Shown here one piece after another: positions 30,645 through 32,662 of a DNA stretch of 32,662 bases. The translations under genes were made by a program, and so were the position numbers. Where the stretch lies: positions 1 to 32,662 of the forward strand of contig JAPKMW010000114.1 in the NCBI GenBank assembly GCA_026645575.1, written 5' to 3'. Each line of letters starts with the position of its first letter. The stretch's first letter is position 1. A model generated the notes under the pieces. That model did not search any database and was not told where the DNA came from. It saw nothing but the letters and a program-made list of their open reading frames with translations. The DNA comes from Caldilineaceae bacterium (GTDB taxonomy: Bacteria; Chloroflexota; Anaerolineae; Caldilineales; Caldilineaceae).

Positions 30645-32471
30645 ATGAAGTTTATAAAACTTTACCATCATCGCTTGATGCTATCGGGAATGTTGGCCCC
30701 GGTTGTTGAGCAAAGCAGAGCCAGGCGTTGTTTCAGAGGAGTACAACTCTGGTGTAGCCTACTGCTTAGCTCTTTTTTGTTGGGCGTTGTCACCGCGCCG
30801 ATCTATGCGCAGAGCTGTCCGCTCTATCCTTCGCCCCATCTCCGCATGGGCTACAATGTAGCGCTTGATGGTGGCGTTGACATTACGGACTATGATGCGG
30901 TGCGCGTCGGCGGCGGTTGGTATCATGATTATATAATGCGCCTCAATCCACTTGAACCAGGTGGCATTATTTATCATCAAATGGTATCGACCAGGAATCG
31001 GACAACCCCCGAGGCGATTCAGCAGTTACTACCGCAACTTGGTCGTATCGTTGACGCCAACCCGGAAGCCTCTTATATTCTAGGAAATGAACCGGATCGG
31101 TACGGACAGGGTGAACTAACCCCCGATCAGTATGCACGCTTTTACCATGATGTCTACTATTTTATCAAGCAACGCGCGCCAAACAGTCGGATTATCATCG
31201 CCGGGATCGTCCAGCCGACCAAGCTCCGGTTGCGCTATTTAGACATGGTCTTAAGCGCCTATGAACAACAATATGGCGAAAAGATGCCGGTGGACGTTTG
31301 GGACATTCATAATTTTATCTTGCCGGAGAATTGCGGCTGGGGCGCTGGTATTCCACCTGGCCTGGGCGCCTATGCCAATGAAGGTACGCCATGCCCCGCC
31401 ACGCTGGCTGCCCATGGTAATATTGAAACCTTCAAACAACAGATTCGCACCTTCCGCCAATGGATGACCGATCGCGGCTATCAGGATCGGCCATTGGTGA
31501 TCAGTGAATACGGCATCTTGTTGTCACAGTATCATGGCTTTCCACACAGTGTCGTGCGCAATTACATGGTGGCCTCTTTCGACTTTATGCTCAATACCAA
31601 AGACAGCGCCACCGGCTATCCGGCGGATGACTTCCGCCTGGTGCAAGAATTTGCCTGGTTTAGCCTTAATTACTATGAATTTGACCTGGCCACTTACATT
31701 GGCTTAAACGGCAACCTTTTTGACCACGCCAGCCGTCAGATGAAGCCGTTAGGGGTTGACTTTGCCAATTATGCCAAATCCATTACGATACGCACCATTG
31801 ATCTCGCTATGAAAAGTTTTGGCGCAACACCACTTACGGTCAATGGCGGTGAACCAGTCACCTTACAAGTCGCATTTGTCAATCGCGGGGGTGTTGCAGC
31901 GGAAGGGATTACTGTCCGCTTCTATGACGGCGACCCACGCGCCCAGGGCCAGTTGCTAGGCGCCAGCAGCACCGTTAGCCAGGTTCTGCCCGGTTGTCAT
32001 CAAACGCAAAATGTCTCATTTGTTTGGACGCCGCTACAAGCCGGCACTTATTCGCTCTTTACCGAACTAGTGGCCACCAATCAAGAGTTGGAGGGGGACC
32101 GGACGAATAATTATGCCAGCCAGACCGTAAATGTGCTGACTTCGGTTACGGCGACAGCAACACCTACCATTACCCCAACACCGAGCGCAACAGTGCCCTT
32201 GGCAACACCAACGCCAACCGTTACGCTTGCCCCAGGCGAGTCTACCTATACACCAACACCAACAGCAACACCAACAGCAACAGCAACACCAACACCGACC
32301 GCCACGGTAGCTCCAGGTGAACCGACCCACACGCCAACCGCAACGCCCGCGTTACCGACCGCCACCCTTGTCCCTGGCGCACCCACGCCCACGCCAACCG
32401 GGACGACAACCCCCGCGGCCCAGGGCGGGAGTGATAAAAAATGGCTCTATTTGCCCTTCGTTGGCCGTTAG
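30645..32471 (+). CDS. Secreted glycosidase-like TIM-barrel protein with CARDB domain and LYLPFVGR tail
   Basis: A 608-residue exported protein. A long basic N-terminus and hydrophobic segment (about 36-54, ending APIYAQ) form the signal peptide. Residues about 65-385 look like a glycoside hydrolase TIM barrel of the Asl1/GH39-like type: Y-I-L-G-N-E-P-D (Glu149, likely acid/base), D-V-W-D-I-H (218-222) and P-L-V-I-S-E-Y-G (Glu288, likely nucleophile). A CARDB-type domain (about 385-497) and a Thr/Pro linker with V/A-P-G-E/A units follow, then KKWLYLPFVGR at the very end. I chose the ATG at 30645, since the earlier alternative start lies inside the repeat element. The substrate is unknown. Confidence 0.75.
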   Translation: MKFIKLYHHRLMLSGMLAPVVEQSRARRCFRGVQLWCSLLLSSFLLGVVTAPIYAQSCPLYPSPHLRMGYNVALDGGVDITDYDAVRVGGGWYHDYIMRLNPLEPGGIIYHQMVSTRNRTTPEAIQQLLPQLGRIVDANPEASYILGNEPDRYGQGELTPDQYARFYHDVYYFIKQRAPNSRIIIAGIVQPTKLRLRYLDMVLSAYEQQYGEKMPVDVWDIHNFILPENCGWGAGIPPGLGAYANEGTPCPATLAAHGNIETFKQQIRTFRQWMTDRGYQDRPLVISEYGILLSQYHGFPHSVVRNYMVASFDFMLNTKDSATGYPADDFRLVQEFAWFSLNYYEFDLATYIGLNGNLFDHASRQMKPLGVDFANYAKSITIRTIDLAMKSFGATPLTVNGGEPVTLQVAFVNRGGVAAEGITVRFYDGDPRAQGQLLGASSTVSQVLPGCHQTQNVSFVWTPLQAGTYSLFTELVATNQELEGDRTNNYASQTVNVLTSVTATATPTITPTPSATVPLATPTPTVTLAPGESTYTPTPTATPTATATPTPTATVAPGEPTHTPTATPALPTATLVPGAPTPTPTGTTTPAAQGGSDKKWLYLPFVGR

Positions 32472-32499
32472 TCATCATCCAAAACTAACTTGTAGATTT

Positions 32500-32557
32500 G
32501 CTCTTGGCGAGTCCGTGACTCGCCCTGCCCCTGGCGAGTCACGGACTCGCCAAGAGC
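32500..32557. repeat. 25-bp perfect inverted repeat of the GTCCGTGAC family
   Basis: Arms GCTCTTGGCGAGTCCGTGAC (first 20 of 25 bases) and complement around CTGCCCCT. Each arm contains the palindrome GGCGAGTCCGTGACTCGCC. It lies 29 bases behind the glycosidase-like gene. Nothing else is seen to the end of the window. Confidence 0.85.
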
Positions 32558-32662
32558 GTGAAACTATTTCTGGACGATTACTAAGTTCGACTTTGTACAT
32601 TCTTGAGTAAGCGCACTACCTGGTGGCTTGCCAGGGGTGCAAAATATTCAGGCAGCACGGGT

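Overview
The window looks like part of a Chloroflexota (Anaerolineae/Caldilineae-like) chromosome. The phylum call is an inference. It rests on the mid-to-high GC content, the large secreted proteins with Thr/Pro linkers, DUF11 or CARDB domains and C-terminal tails of the type Y-[IL]-P-F-x-x-R, an RHS protein with a YLPLI motif after its signal anchor, and a very large FtsX-type permease.

Positions 1-13436 are the right part of an integrated mobile element. Almost all its genes lie on the minus strand: a Rad52/Sak-like annealing protein, several small unknown proteins, a GIY-YIG-like protein, a secreted protein split by a -1 frameshift at a run of seven T, an HTH-like protein, a WGR protein, two small membrane proteins, an FtsK-type DNA translocase, a DUF3102 protein, a ParA ATPase, a replication-initiator-like protein and, on the plus strand, a tyrosine recombinase. 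The recombinase is followed at once by the 3' part of a tRNA-Lys(CUU) gene without its 5' half, then by the tRNA terminator. This marks one end of the element; the other end, with the intact tRNA, should lie left of the window. FtsK-type translocase plus Rep plus integrase at a tRNA recalls actinomycete AICEs. About 1.4 kb (3092-4523) has no convincing gene but several strong hairpins. A palindromic repeat that reads AHLxEQ(V/M) is scattered inside and between genes of the element.

Positions 13481-17840 hold a complete thiamine uptake operon on the minus strand: promoter (TTGTCA-N17-TATAAT), TPP riboswitch, intrinsic terminator, then thiB (lipoprotein), thiP (fused permease) and thiQ (ATPase). 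A 96-bp inverted-repeat element with a 5-bp target duplication sits between thiB and thiP, and its target duplication regenerates the thiP ribosome binding site.

Positions 17905-20213 hold an RHS/YD-repeat protein whose toxin tip has been lost and replaced by an out-of-frame piece of another RHS gene. Positions 20571-25465 encode a MacB/LolCDE-like ABC exporter pair.

Positions 26258-32471 carry four plus-strand cell-surface genes: an SH3b-DUF11 protein, a lipoprotein with a sortase fold but no catalytic cysteine, a secreted DUF11 protein, and a secreted glycosidase-like TIM barrel with a CARDB domain. Intergenic spaces in this half are rich in perfect palindromes, many sharing the core GTCCGTGAC.
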